64,000 bases of DNA from NCBI GenBank assembly GCA_001890945.1, contig MLAX01000003.1:248001-312000 (forward strand). The letters are read 5' to 3'. The translations under genes were made by a program, and so were the position numbers. Below the pieces are notes generated by a model. That model saw only the letters and a list, made by a program, of their open reading frames with translations. It did no database searches and was not told the origin of the DNA. This DNA is from Alphaproteobacteria bacterium AO1-B. GTDB taxonomy: Bacteria; Pseudomonadota; Alphaproteobacteria; Rhizobiales; Stappiaceae. This document shows positions 1 through 7,455 of this stretch, piece after piece. Within the stretch, counting starts at the first letter, position 1. Every line of letters starts with the position of its first letter.

Positions 1-1
1 T

Positions 2-166
2 GAGCGTGCCAACGTCTACGGTGGTTGCGGACCGCGTTTGAATGAAGAGCGTGACGCAGAATACTGGCTGTCTCAGCCGGGTGCTCCGAAGGCCAAGCTC
101 GCAAACGAGAAGCCGCAGGGCGAAACCGTCAACTACGACGAACTGGTTGCTCGCTGGCAGCAGTGA
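2..166 (+). CDS. C-terminal fragment of a probable ABC transporter solute-binding protein
   Basis: Open frame entering from the left edge and ending in TGA; 54 residues remain, with ANEKPQGETVNYDELVARW close to the C-terminus. That ending resembles the tails of periplasmic binding proteins of carbohydrate ABC importers as I remember them. Its position directly upstream of two ATPase and two permease genes fits a binding-protein gene. The hairpin that follows it is typical of such genes, where it limits read-through so that the binding protein is made in excess. In rhizobial glycerol operons the binding protein gene glpV lies at the other end, so the order here would differ. The identification rests on a short fragment and on context; the substrate cannot be read from it. 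Confidence 0.6.
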   Translation, partial: ERANVYGGCGPRLNEERDAEYWLSQPGAPKAKLANEKPQGETVNYDELVARWQQ

Positions 167-194
167 TCACCTGATCTGACTTGACCAAAACATC

Positions 195-217
195 GGACCG
201 GGGCGTGTCCCCGGTCC
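195..217 (+). terminator. Strong intergenic hairpin (attenuator-like)
   Basis: Perfect 9-bp inverted repeat GGACCGGGG / CCCCGGTCC around a 5-base loop, 29 bases after the stop of the binding-protein gene. Only a short pyrimidine tract (TTC) follows instead of a T-run, so it is more likely a partial terminator or an mRNA 3-prime stabiliser than a full stop. Confidence 0.5.
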
Positions 218-292
218 TTCACCGATCCGAATGTGACAGGCGGCTGCGACATTGAATTCGCGCTTGGGCCTGGACGGACGCGGGCAGCAAAA

Positions 293-1357
293 ATGTCTTT
301 ACAACTTAAAAACGTCAGTAAGCGCGTGGGCTCCATCACCCATGTGAAGGAAACCACCTTGTCTCTCGAACCAGGGCATTTCAATGTTCTGCTCGGAGAA
401 ACCGGATCCGGCAAGACCTCGCTCATCAAGCTGATGGCGGGCCTCGACAGCCTCGCGACCGGTGAAATCATTATCAATGGCAAGGACGTGTCCGGCTTGA
501 GTGCGCAAAAGCGCAATATCAGCCTGGTTCACCAGTTCTTCGTCAACTATCCGCACATGACGGTGTTCGACAACATCGCCTCACCGCTCAAGATTGCCGG
601 TGTCGCCAAGTCGGAGATCGCGGATCGCGTTGCAGAAGCTGCAAAGTTGATGAAGCTGGATCCTTACCTGCAACGCAATCCGCACGAGTTGTCCGGTGGG
701 CAGCAACAGCGGTGTGCTCTTGCACGTGCGATCGTCAAGGAAAGCGACGCTGTGTTCCTTGATGAACCGCTTGCCAACCTCGATTACAAACTTCGCGAAG
801 AATTGCGTGACCAGCTTCCCGAGCTGTTTGCCGGACGCGGGGCTGTCGTTGTCTACGCGACGTCGGAACCTGAAGAGGCACTTCTTCTGGGCGGGCGCAC
901 GGCGCTGATGACCGATGGCAATGTCGTTCAGTTCGGCCCAACGGCGGAGATCTACCGGCAGCCAAAAGATCTGGATGCCGCCAAGGTGTTCTCCAACCCG
1001 CCGATCAACACGGCCGAGGTCTCCAAGCAGGGGGACGAGGTCATCTTGAACGACCAGACACGCTGGACACTGTCGGGTGCTGCTGCCGGTCTTTCCGACG
1101 GTATTTACACGCTGGCCATCCGCCCGCACCACGTCATGCCGGTCGAGACCGAACACAACACGGTGCGCCTTGAGGGCCATGTGCAGGTTACCGAGCTCAG
1201 CGGTTCTGAAAGCAGCGCGCACTTCGATATGGACGGGCAGTCCTGGGTGTCTTTGTCTCCAGGCGTGCATCCCTACTTCGTTGGTGAGGTCCACACGTTC
1301 TATCTGGATCCGAACCACTGTTTCTTCTTTGCCCCGAGTGGCGAGCTGGTGGCGTAA
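293..1357 (+). CDS. ABC importer ATPase 1 (GlpS-like), switch histidine replaced
   Basis: Cytoplasmic ATPase of an importer of the sugar/glycerol class, 354 residues. Walker A GETGSGKT (35-42), Q-loop Gln81, an intact signature LSGGQ (133-137), Walker B with DEP (157-159) and a C-terminal TOBE-like region from about residue 235. At the switch position, where most of these ATPases have a histidine (YVTHD), this protein reads YATSEP, with Ser191. An open frame extends upstream to 233, but MSLQLKNVSK at 293 is the usual beginning of such proteins. It lies 12 bases from a second, differently degenerate ATPase. The family match to rhizobial GlpS of the glycerol transporter is from memory; the substrate is inferred. 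Confidence 0.88.
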   Translation: MSLQLKNVSKRVGSITHVKETTLSLEPGHFNVLLGETGSGKTSLIKLMAGLDSLATGEIIINGKDVSGLSAQKRNISLVHQFFVNYPHMTVFDNIASPLKIAGVAKSEIADRVAEAAKLMKLDPYLQRNPHELSGGQQQRCALARAIVKESDAVFLDEPLANLDYKLREELRDQLPELFAGRGAVVVYATSEPEEALLLGGRTALMTDGNVVQFGPTAEIYRQPKDLDAAKVFSNPPINTAEVSKQGDEVILNDQTRWTLSGAAAGLSDGIYTLAIRPHHVMPVETEHNTVRLEGHVQVTELSGSESSAHFDMDGQSWVSLSPGVHPYFVGEVHTFYLDPNHCFFFAPSGELVA

Positions 1358-1369
1358 GGAGAGGACTTC

Positions 1370-2458
1370 ATGGCACAAATCACGCTTTCAAATCTGCGTC
1401 ACAGCTATCACCCCAATCCAAAGAGTGATGCTGACTATGCGCTGAAGAAGATCGACCTGACGTGGGAAGACGGCGGAGCCTATGCGCTTCTCGGGCCGTC
1501 CGGCTGCGGCAAGTCCACGCTTCTCAACATCATCTCCGGCCTGCTCGTTCCCTCGGAAGGTAAGATCCTTTTCGGCGATCAGGACGTGACATCTCTGCCG
1601 CCGGCAAAACGCAACATCGCTCAGGTGTTCCAGTTTCCGGTCATCTACGACACGATGACCGTTTACGACAATCTGGCGTTCCCGCTGCGCAACCGTGGCC
1701 GCGACGAGGACATCGTCAAGCAGCGGGTCACCGCGATTGCCGAGATGCTTGAAGTCACGGACATGCTGAACACCCGCGCGGCGAACCTGTCGCCGGACAA
1801 CAAGCAAAAGATTTCCATGGGCCGCGGTCTCGTTCGCCAGGACGTCAACGTCGTGATGTTCGATGAGCCGCTGACCGTGATCGATCCGCACCTGAAGTGG
1901 AAGCTCCGTTCCAAACTGAAGGAACTTCACCAGCGGGTGAAGGCGACCATGATTTACGTGACGCACGATCAGACCGAAGCTCTGACGTTCGCCGACAAGG
2001 TCGTGGTGATGCAGGATGGCGAAATCGTTCAGATGGGGACCCCGGTCGAATTGTTCGAGCGGCCTGCGCACACCTTCGTTGGACACTTCATCGGTTCTCC
2101 GGGCATGAACGTTCTTCCATGCGATGTGAAAGGCGGCGCTGCCTTCTTCGGCGGTGAACAAGTGAGCCTTGAGGGTCCGGCCAAGGACGTCGCAGATGGC
2201 GGCGCTGAAGTCGGCATTCGTCCGGAATTTGTCTCCATTGCTTCCAATGGTCAGGGCGTTGAAGCCGTTGTCCGCAAGGTTGCCGACGTCGGCCGTCACA
2301 AGGTGGTGGAAGCCATCGCTCATGACAGCCGCATTCACGCAATCCTGGAAGGGGAGGCGCCAAGCGCCGGTGAGGCCGTGAAGCTTCAGTTCAAACAATC
2401 CCAGACACGTCTTTACAAGGACGGCTGGTTGGCCAGTTCCCCAGAGGAGGCTGCCTGA
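1370..2458 (+). CDS. ABC importer ATPase 2 (GlpT-like), degenerate signature motif
   Basis: Second ATPase of the same importer, 362 residues. Walker A GPSGCGKS (42-49), Q-loop Gln88, Walker B DEP (165-167) and the switch histidine in YVTHD (His199) are intact, but the signature LSGGQ is replaced by LSPDN (140-144). The C-terminal third is TOBE-like. A ribosome site GGAGAGGA lies 6-8 bases before the ATG. Its defect complements that of ATPase 1, so the pair should form a heterodimer with one normal and one crippled ATP site. The stop codon overlaps the next start by one base (TGATG), indicating translational coupling with the permease gene. Confidence 0.9.
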   Translation: MAQITLSNLRHSYHPNPKSDADYALKKIDLTWEDGGAYALLGPSGCGKSTLLNIISGLLVPSEGKILFGDQDVTSLPPAKRNIAQVFQFPVIYDTMTVYDNLAFPLRNRGRDEDIVKQRVTAIAEMLEVTDMLNTRAANLSPDNKQKISMGRGLVRQDVNVVMFDEPLTVIDPHLKWKLRSKLKELHQRVKATMIYVTHDQTEALTFADKVVVMQDGEIVQMGTPVELFERPAHTFVGHFIGSPGMNVLPCDVKGGAAFFGGEQVSLEGPAKDVADGGAEVGIRPEFVSIASNGQGVEAVVRKVADVGRHKVVEAIAHDSRIHAILEGEAPSAGEAVKLQFKQSQTRLYKDGWLASSPEEAA

Positions 2459-3324
2459 TGAAAACGCAAAATCAACGCGCCTGGTTCTTTGTTCTCCCGG
2501 TTCTCCTTCTGGTGGCGTTCAACGCGCTCATCCCGATGATGACCGTGGTGAACTACTCCGTTCAGGAGACCTTTGGCGACAACCTGTTCTTCTGGGAAGG
2601 CCTTCGCTGGTTCCAGGAAGTTCTGCAGTCCGAACGCTTTCATAATGCGCTTGGCCGCCAGTTCTTCTTCACCTTCATGATCCTGATCATCGAGATCCCT
2701 CTTGGCATTGCGATTGCGCTTTCCATGCCGAAGAAGGGGCCTTGGGTCCCGGTCTGCCTGGTTCTGATGGCTTTGCCGATGCTGATCCCGTGGAACGTGG
2801 TCGGTGCGATGTGGAACATTTTCACCCTGCCGGATATCGGCCTTCTCGGGTACTTCCTGAACCACACGCTGGGCGTTTCCTATGACATGACCCAGGATCC
2901 GGTTGCCGCCTGGGTGACGATCATCGTCATGGATGTCTGGCACTGGACCTCTCTGGTCGTGCTCCTGAGCTATGCTGGTTTGGTGTCCATTCCGAACGCC
3001 TACTATCAGGCTGCAGAGATCGATGGTGCGTCTAACTGGGCCGTGTTCCGCTTCATTCAACTGCCGAAGATGAAAACGGTTCTGACGATCGCGATCCTGC
3101 TCCGCTTCATGGACAGCTTCAACATCTACACCGAACCGTTCGTCTTGACCGGTGGTGGTCCTGGCAACTCGACCACGCTTTTGTCCATCGATCTGGTGAA
3201 AATCGCCCTTGGTCAGTTCGACCTTGGTCCGGCTGCCGCCATGTCTCTCATCTACTTCGCCATCACGTTGCTGACCTCCTGGTTGTTCTACACGCTGATG
3301 ACGAAAGACGACAACAAAGCTTGA
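2458..3324 (+). CDS. ABC importer permease 1 (GlpP/MalF-like)
   Basis: Inner-membrane permease of 288 residues with about six hydrophobic segments, the first at residues 10-32. The EAA loop that docks on the ATPases is readable as YYQAAEIDGASNWAVF followed by LPKMK (around residues 181-203). The region TGGGPGNST after it is typical of MalF/UgpA-type sugar permeases. It overlaps the upstream ATPase gene by one base and is followed by permease 2 after 11 bases, so the subunits are made from one message. In rhizobia the homologous gene belongs to the glycerol uptake operon; substrate here is inferred from the family only. Confidence 0.9.
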   Translation: MKTQNQRAWFFVLPVLLLVAFNALIPMMTVVNYSVQETFGDNLFFWEGLRWFQEVLQSERFHNALGRQFFFTFMILIIEIPLGIAIALSMPKKGPWVPVCLVLMALPMLIPWNVVGAMWNIFTLPDIGLLGYFLNHTLGVSYDMTQDPVAAWVTIIVMDVWHWTSLVVLLSYAGLVSIPNAYYQAAEIDGASNWAVFRFIQLPKMKTVLTIAILLRFMDSFNIYTEPFVLTGGGPGNSTTLLSIDLVKIALGQFDLGPAAAMSLIYFAITLLTSWLFYTLMTKDDNKA

Positions 3325-3335
3325 GGAGAACCATC

Positions 3336-4133
3336 ATGAGAATGAGAAATCTGGTTCCCATCCTGTACATCCTCTTCTTGATGTTGCCGATTTATTGGCT
3401 CGTCGCGATGAGTTTCAAAACCACCAACGAGATCCTTTCCGGGTTCTCCTTGTTCCCGCAGACCTGGACGTTCGAGAACTACATAGCGATCTTCACCGAT
3501 CCGACTTGGTACTGGGGCTACATCAACTCGATCATCTACGTGACACTCAACACGGTGATCTCGGTGTCTGTGGCTCTGCCGGCAGCATATGCCTTCTCCC
3601 GCTACTCTTTCGTGGGCGACAAGCATCTGTTCTTCTGGTTGCTCACCAACCGGATGGCGCCGGCCGCCGTCTTCGCACTGCCGTTCTTCCAGCTCTATTC
3701 CGCCGTTGGTTTGTTCGACACGCACTTGGCTGTTGCACTTGCGCACTGCCTGTTCAACGTGCCGCTGGCGGTCTGGATCCTGGAAGGGTTCATGAGCGGT
3801 GTGCCGAAGGAACTGGACGAGACCGCTTACGTCGACGGATATTCCTTCCCGAGGTTCTTCATGACGATCTTCCTGCCGGCCATCAAGTCCGGTGTGGGTG
3901 TCGCAGCTTTCTTCTGCTTCATGTTCTCCTGGGTGGAAATGCTTCTGTCCAAGACACTGACAGCGGTTGAGGCAAAGCCGATTGCCGCCGTTATGACACG
4001 GACGGCGTCGTCAGCCGGATATGAACTCGGGCTTTTGGCGGCCGCCGGGACGCTGACAATCATCCCGGGCGCGATCGTGATCTACTTTGTCCGTAACTAC
4101 ATTGCCAAGGGCTTTGCCCTGGGGAGGGTGTAA
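3336..4133 (+). CDS. ABC importer permease 2 (GlpQ/MalG-like)
   Basis: Second inner-membrane permease, 265 residues, starting with a hydrophobic segment (VPILYILFLMLPIYWLVAM). The EAA loop is seen as ELDETAYVDGYSFPRFF near residue 155-170, and the protein ends FALGRV, a common ending of MalG-type permeases. A TTG codon in the same frame lies at 3321, but GAGGAG eight bases before the ATG at 3336 makes the ATG the likelier start. Pairs with the permease upstream to form the translocation channel. The stop codon overlaps the start of the small membrane protein gene (TAATG). Confidence 0.9.
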   Translation: MRMRNLVPILYILFLMLPIYWLVAMSFKTTNEILSGFSLFPQTWTFENYIAIFTDPTWYWGYINSIIYVTLNTVISVSVALPAAYAFSRYSFVGDKHLFFWLLTNRMAPAAVFALPFFQLYSAVGLFDTHLAVALAHCLFNVPLAVWILEGFMSGVPKELDETAYVDGYSFPRFFMTIFLPAIKSGVGVAAFFCFMFSWVEMLLSKTLTAVEAKPIAAVMTRTASSAGYELGLLAAAGTLTIIPGAIVIYFVRNYIAKGFALGRV

Positions 4134-4411
4134 TGCTGGGATGGATGGCCTGGACCTGGCCGACGGCCCTTTTGTTTGTCGGCATTTTCAGCGCAATCGG
4201 GTTCCTGACGGTGCTTGAGCTGAAATTCCCTGGCGGGGCAGAACGCGTCGGTATTTTGCGCCTGACCACGACCCGCGGTGATCGCCTCTTCATCACGCTG
4301 CTCGGAACGGCCTATATCTTCCTGGCCTGGCTGGGTCTGGTCGGCATGCCGCTGTGGTGGCCGTTGGCAATCAGTATTGGCTGGGGTGTCTTCTGCTTCT
4401 GGAAGGTTTAG
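4133..4411 (+). CDS. DUF2160 small membrane protein (GlpU-like)
   Basis: 92 residues with three hydrophobic stretches (about 8-30, 50-70, 72-90) separated by a basic loop with TTTRGDR. The composition and position match the DUF2160 small integral membrane proteins that sit beside the glycerol-type ABC permeases in rhizobia, where the gene is called glpU and its role is unknown. It overlaps the permease stop codon by one base, so it is probably co-translated with the transporter. Its presence is the best sign that this importer belongs to the glycerol-type family and not to general sugar importers. Confidence 0.82.
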   Translation: MLGWMAWTWPTALLFVGIFSAIGFLTVLELKFPGGAERVGILRLTTTRGDRLFITLLGTAYIFLAWLGLVGMPLWWPLAISIGWGVFCFWKV

Positions 4412-4511
4412 TGCCGGCTGGACGCAAAGATTAGACGTAGAAGTTTCACAAGAGATGGTGCAAAAATAGGGATGTTAAGTTCCATCCGAACCGCATGATT
4501 GCAGGACGAGA

Positions 4512-4907
4512 ATGAGAAAGCGTAAAAGCAACGAGTTGCTCACCGAAGTCGAACTGGAGTTCATGACTGAACTTTGGAAGATCGGCGAAGGTTCCGTGCG
4601 GGATATCCTCGCATGTTTGCCGCCGGAGAGAAAACTTGCCTATACGTCCTGTGCAACGATCATGCGGATTCTGGATGAAAAGGGCTTCGTGGACAGCCGA
4701 AAAGATGGGAAGACACTGATCTATTCCCCGCGGCTCTCCAAAGATTCCTACCAGTCCCGTTCCTTGCGAAACTTGTCAGACAAGTTGTTCGACGGGACGC
4801 CCGCCTCATTGGTGGCGCGTCTCGTCGACGACTACGATCTTTCGGAGAACGATCTGGAGGAAATAAGAGCGTTACTGGACAGGAGGAGGACAGATGACGC
4901 TACCTAA
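4512..4907 (+). CDS. BlaI/MecI/CopY-family transcriptional repressor
   Basis: 131 residues forming a winged-helix repressor. The segment LTEVELEFMTELWKIGEGSVRDI and the recognition part YTSCATIMRILDEKGFV are characteristic of BlaI/MecI-type proteins, followed by a C-terminal dimerisation region (DLSENDLEEIRALLD). AGGA lies a few bases before the ATG. The gene overlaps the following M56 peptidase gene by 14 bases, the standard BlaI-BlaR arrangement in which the membrane peptidase relieves repression by proteolysis. No beta-lactamase or PBP gene is adjacent, so the regulated target is unknown. I saw no convincing BlaI-type operator (TACA-n-TGTA) upstream. Confidence 0.88.
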   Translation: MRKRKSNELLTEVELEFMTELWKIGEGSVRDILACLPPERKLAYTSCATIMRILDEKGFVDSRKDGKTLIYSPRLSKDSYQSRSLRNLSDKLFDGTPASLVARLVDDYDLSENDLEEIRALLDRRRTDDAT

Positions 4908-6048
4908 CCAGATTTTCGATATCTACATCGACCTCAACATAACCTTCGCCATCACGGCGGTGGTATGGCTAGTCGCGAAATTGGTCCTGGAGCGATTGGG
5001 CATCAAACTGGCCTATTCCGTTCAGCTCGGTCTGCTGAATGGCTTGTTTGTCATCACCGCACTCTCTCCGGGTGCCGTTGCACTTTATCGTCACCTTTTG
5101 GATGCCGGTGTTGTTCCGGGCGCCATGTCCGTGAACCTGTCCGATATGGTCGTCTCGCAGTATTTGCGGGGCGGTATTGCCATTCCGGCGCAGGATTTCC
5201 AGTCTCTTTTGGGCCTGCGAGCACAGCTTTCTACGGAAATCTTGTCCCTGACCTCTGTGCATGGCGCAGGGATCGTGGCGGTGTTCCTTGCAGGCGTCAC
5301 GTTTTTCGGGCTGAAACTCGCCAAGGGCTTCATTCAGCTGAACCGTGCTTTGGCCTCTTGTCATGTCTGGCGGGACCACGGCAAACTTCGGCTTTTGCTC
5401 TCTGACACAGCCGTTGTTCCGTATTCGGCCCGCGGACTGACCCGGAATTACGTGGTGCTGCCAAGCGAGCTTCTGACCCAGAGCGACGACCTCAAGCTCG
5501 TTTTGAAACATGAGTTTGAGCATCTGCGGCAAGGGGATGTGACGTGGGAGATCGGTCTGGAATTCCTGCGCCCGTTGTTTTTCTGGAACCCGTTCTTCTA
5601 CATCTGGAAGTCGGAGGTCGAGCGCCTGCGTGAACTGGCTTGCGATCAAAAGGTCGCTGAGAACGCGCAAGTGGATCTGAAGTCCTATTGCATGTGCCTG
5701 TTGCGCGCAGCGAAAGCCGGGATCCAAAAGCGCGAAGCCTTTTTGAACCAAAACCGATCCAGCGTTGCAGCCGTCGCGCTGATCGAGGTGCAGGACCGCT
5801 TGCTTCGGCGCTCGCCTTCCCAAAAGCTCCGTAGCCGTGTCGAAGCGTTGATGGAACAAGACCGGGCCAAGCCGCATATCGGGCTGGTGGCCATGGTGAT
5901 TGTTCCAATGGCAGCGGTGGTGTTCCTTACCGGGCTTGCTATTCAAAAGCCTGCGGATTGGAGCCAGGATCGCTTGATGTTGTCTGCGATCATCAATCTG
6001 GAGCGCCTCGAGACGATCAATTCCTTCGGGAAAGCGCCGTATCGGTAA
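4894..6048 (+). CDS. M56 (BlaR1-type) membrane metallopeptidase lacking a sensor domain
   Basis: 384 residues. Hydrophobic segments near 13-32, 41-66, 123-147 and 329-350. The zinc motif HEFEH (206-210) with the downstream glutamate in RELACD (Glu247) matches BlaR1/MecR1-type peptidases, whose active site faces the cytoplasm. True BlaR1 proteins carry about 250 extra C-terminal residues forming a penicillin-binding sensor; here only about 34 residues follow the last membrane segment, so the signal must be something else. It is translated with the BlaI-like repressor (overlap of 14 bases) and probably cleaves it. A rho-independent terminator follows. Confidence 0.85.
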   Translation: MTLPNQIFDIYIDLNITFAITAVVWLVAKLVLERLGIKLAYSVQLGLLNGLFVITALSPGAVALYRHLLDAGVVPGAMSVNLSDMVVSQYLRGGIAIPAQDFQSLLGLRAQLSTEILSLTSVHGAGIVAVFLAGVTFFGLKLAKGFIQLNRALASCHVWRDHGKLRLLLSDTAVVPYSARGLTRNYVVLPSELLTQSDDLKLVLKHEFEHLRQGDVTWEIGLEFLRPLFFWNPFFYIWKSEVERLRELACDQKVAENAQVDLKSYCMCLLRAAKAGIQKREAFLNQNRSSVAAVALIEVQDRLLRRSPSQKLRSRVEALMEQDRAKPHIGLVAMVIVPMAAVVFLTGLAIQKPADWSQDRLMLSAIINLERLETINSFGKAPYR

Positions 6049-6076
6049 TCAGCCGGTTCTTTTGTGAAAGATCAGT

Positions 6077-6103
6077 ATCCCCGGCCTAGTGCCGGGGATT
6101 TTT
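6077..6103 (+). terminator. Rho-independent terminator after the BlaI/M56 pair
   Basis: 9-bp perfect stem ATCCCCGGC / GCCGGGGAT with a CTAGT loop, running into a T-tract, 28 bases downstream of the M56 peptidase stop codon. Confidence 0.9.
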
Positions 6104-6248
6104 GTATGACCACGACCGGGTCGATTGTTACGTGTCCTCGAATGTACCGTTCACAATTTTATATATAGTCGATCTGCGATGAGTTTATTACCTCTTATTC
6201 ATGAACAAACCGGCGATGTCCGCTGGCGACATGACCCTGGAGAGACCG

Positions 6249-6848
6249 ATGAGCTCTGATGTTAAGACGATCCTGCATATTGACGCATCCGCACGCAAAA
6301 CCGGCTCCGTAACGCGAGAGCTGACTGAGACGCTGGTAAAGTCGCTTGCGACGGCGAACCGGGATGCGAAGATCCTGACCCGCGACGTGTCTCAAGGTCT
6401 GCCTTTTATTGATGAGACCTGGGTCGGAGCGACTTTTACAGATCCAGCTGAGCGCACGCCGGAGCAGCGCTTGAAACTCGCCGTGTCCGATACTCTTGTT
6501 TCAGAGCTGAAAGCGGCGGACGTGGTTGTCATTGGTACACCGATTTACAATTTTTCGGTGCCTGCAGCTTTGAAAGCGTGGATCGACCAGGTCGCACGCG
6601 CTCGGGAGACGTTCCAGTACACCGAGAACGGTCCTGTCGGTCTTTTGAAAGACAAGAAGGCGATCATAGCAGTGGCGTCCGGTGGTACACAGGCCGGGTC
6701 TGAAATCGACTTCGCAACGACTTACCTGAAGCACTTCCTTGGTTTCCTGGGCATCACTGATGTGACCGTGATCGCAGCCGATCAGCTGATGGTCAATCCG
6801 GACAAGCGCGCGGATGCGATATCGCTTGCGGAGCAACTGGCAGCCTAA
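6249..6848 (+). CDS. azoR: FMN-dependent NADH-azoreductase
   Basis: 199-residue flavodoxin-like fold protein. The start ILHIDASARKTGSVTREL is the phosphate/FMN-binding loop of AzoR-type quinone/azo reductases, and GTPIYNFSVPAALKAWIDQV (from about residue 84) is the hallmark motif lining the flavin. These cytoplasmic enzymes reduce quinones and azo compounds with NAD(P)H in two-electron steps and protect against thiol-specific stress. An in-frame ATG lies at 6201, but GGAGAG seven bases before 6249 and the family length of about 200 residues favour 6249. The gene stands alone between two terminators. No linked regulator is visible. Confidence 0.93.
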   Translation: MSSDVKTILHIDASARKTGSVTRELTETLVKSLATANRDAKILTRDVSQGLPFIDETWVGATFTDPAERTPEQRLKLAVSDTLVSELKAADVVVIGTPIYNFSVPAALKAWIDQVARARETFQYTENGPVGLLKDKKAIIAVASGGTQAGSEIDFATTYLKHFLGFLGITDVTVIAADQLMVNPDKRADAISLAEQLAA

Positions 6849-6886
6849 GACGCGCAGCGTCCCGCTCCCAAACCCGAGAGAGATTA

Positions 6887-6926
6887 AAAAAACCGGCGCG
6901 GCTTCTTGAGCCCACGCCGGTTTTCC
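6887..6926 (+). terminator. Rho-independent terminator after azoR
   Basis: Long stem AAAACCGGCG / CGCCGGTTTT with an inner GGCT / AGCC stem and TCTTG loop; flanking A-run and T-run make it usable on both strands, ending azoR on the plus strand and possibly the small minus-strand gene at 7147-7230. Confidence 0.88.
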
Positions 6927-7146
6927 ATGTTGTACGCCCCCGTGAATCTCTTTTCACGTTGTCTGCAACGCAGTCACGCACTCCACTGCACTTTACATTT
7001 CGTGTTGCTCTTATGTGCAGCCGCTTGGTGTTGCTTTGGTTGTTTTTTCTTTCCTCGTTGCAGATAAAAATTCCGGTCCAGCCCATCTTTGAAGCGCTTT
7101 AGCAGGCGCTACAATTCTATTTCCCTGCCAGACCAACCTCGAGATA

Positions 7147-7230
7147 TCAGATCAGTCCCAGAACAATTGCAGCCAAAAACGCAAAGGCTGCAAAGAATGC
7201 GATCATGTTCAGGTTACGTACAAGAGTCAT
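7147..7230 (-). CDS. Small (27-residue) hydrophobic membrane protein
   Basis: The frame from ATG at 7230 to TGA at 7147 encodes 27 residues: a short polar N-terminus (MTLVRNLNM) followed by about 18 hydrophobic residues (IAFFAAFAFLAAIVLGLI), a single membrane segment. It has one of the strongest ribosome sites in the window, GGGAGGA six bases before the ATG, which is unlikely for a chance frame this hydrophobic. The function is unknown; single-span proteins of this size often act as regulators or subunits of membrane complexes. It is divergent from the DUF2336 gene, and a CtrA-type box lies 39 bases upstream of its start. The call rests on the ribosome site and composition only. Confidence 0.62.
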   Translation of the reverse strand: MTLVRNLNMIAFFAAFAFLAAIVLGLI

Positions 7231-7268
7231 CTGTATTCCTCCCGTCACATCGGTCACAGCCGCTCACA

Positions 7269-7284
7269 TTAATGCAGTCTTAAC
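7269..7284. promoter_or_regulatory. Candidate CtrA binding site
   Basis: TTAA-TGCAGTC-TTAAC is an exact match to the CtrA consensus TTAA-N7-TTAA(C) known from Caulobacter and other Alphaproteobacteria. It sits 39 bases upstream of the small membrane protein gene (minus) and 172 bases upstream of the DUF2336 gene (plus). Confidence 0.5.
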
Positions 7285-7455
7285 GAGAAGCGAAGGAAAA
7301 AAGATGCTGCATCGCAGCGCTCTCAGGTCCCGCAGGTTGCAAGCGAAGCAATTTCGTGAATGAGGCACCTAAAAACTCGGCATCCGAAGTAGTGGTCTAT
7401 TAAGCCGGTCGCGGTACTCTATACGGAACAACGCGTAGCGCGCTGCGGAGAGAGA

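Larger units (their letters stand above)
6849..7455. other. 607-bp region between azoR and the DUF2336 gene
   Basis: Holds the azoR terminator, a 27-codon minus-strand gene (7147-7230), and a TTAA-N7-TTAAC box (7269-7284). Between 6927 and 7146 I see no supported gene, and 7285-7455 is presumably the leader of the DUF2336 gene. Confidence 0.6.

Noticed and set aside
581..2398. Long minus-strand frames opposite the two ABC ATPase genes (581-1378 and 1388-2398)
   Set aside because: They mirror the GC-rich third-base pattern of the real genes, have no recognisable domains and no ribosome sites.
4412..4511. A BlaI-type operator in front of the BlaI-like gene
   Set aside because: No TACA-n-TGTA dyad is visible in the 100 bases.
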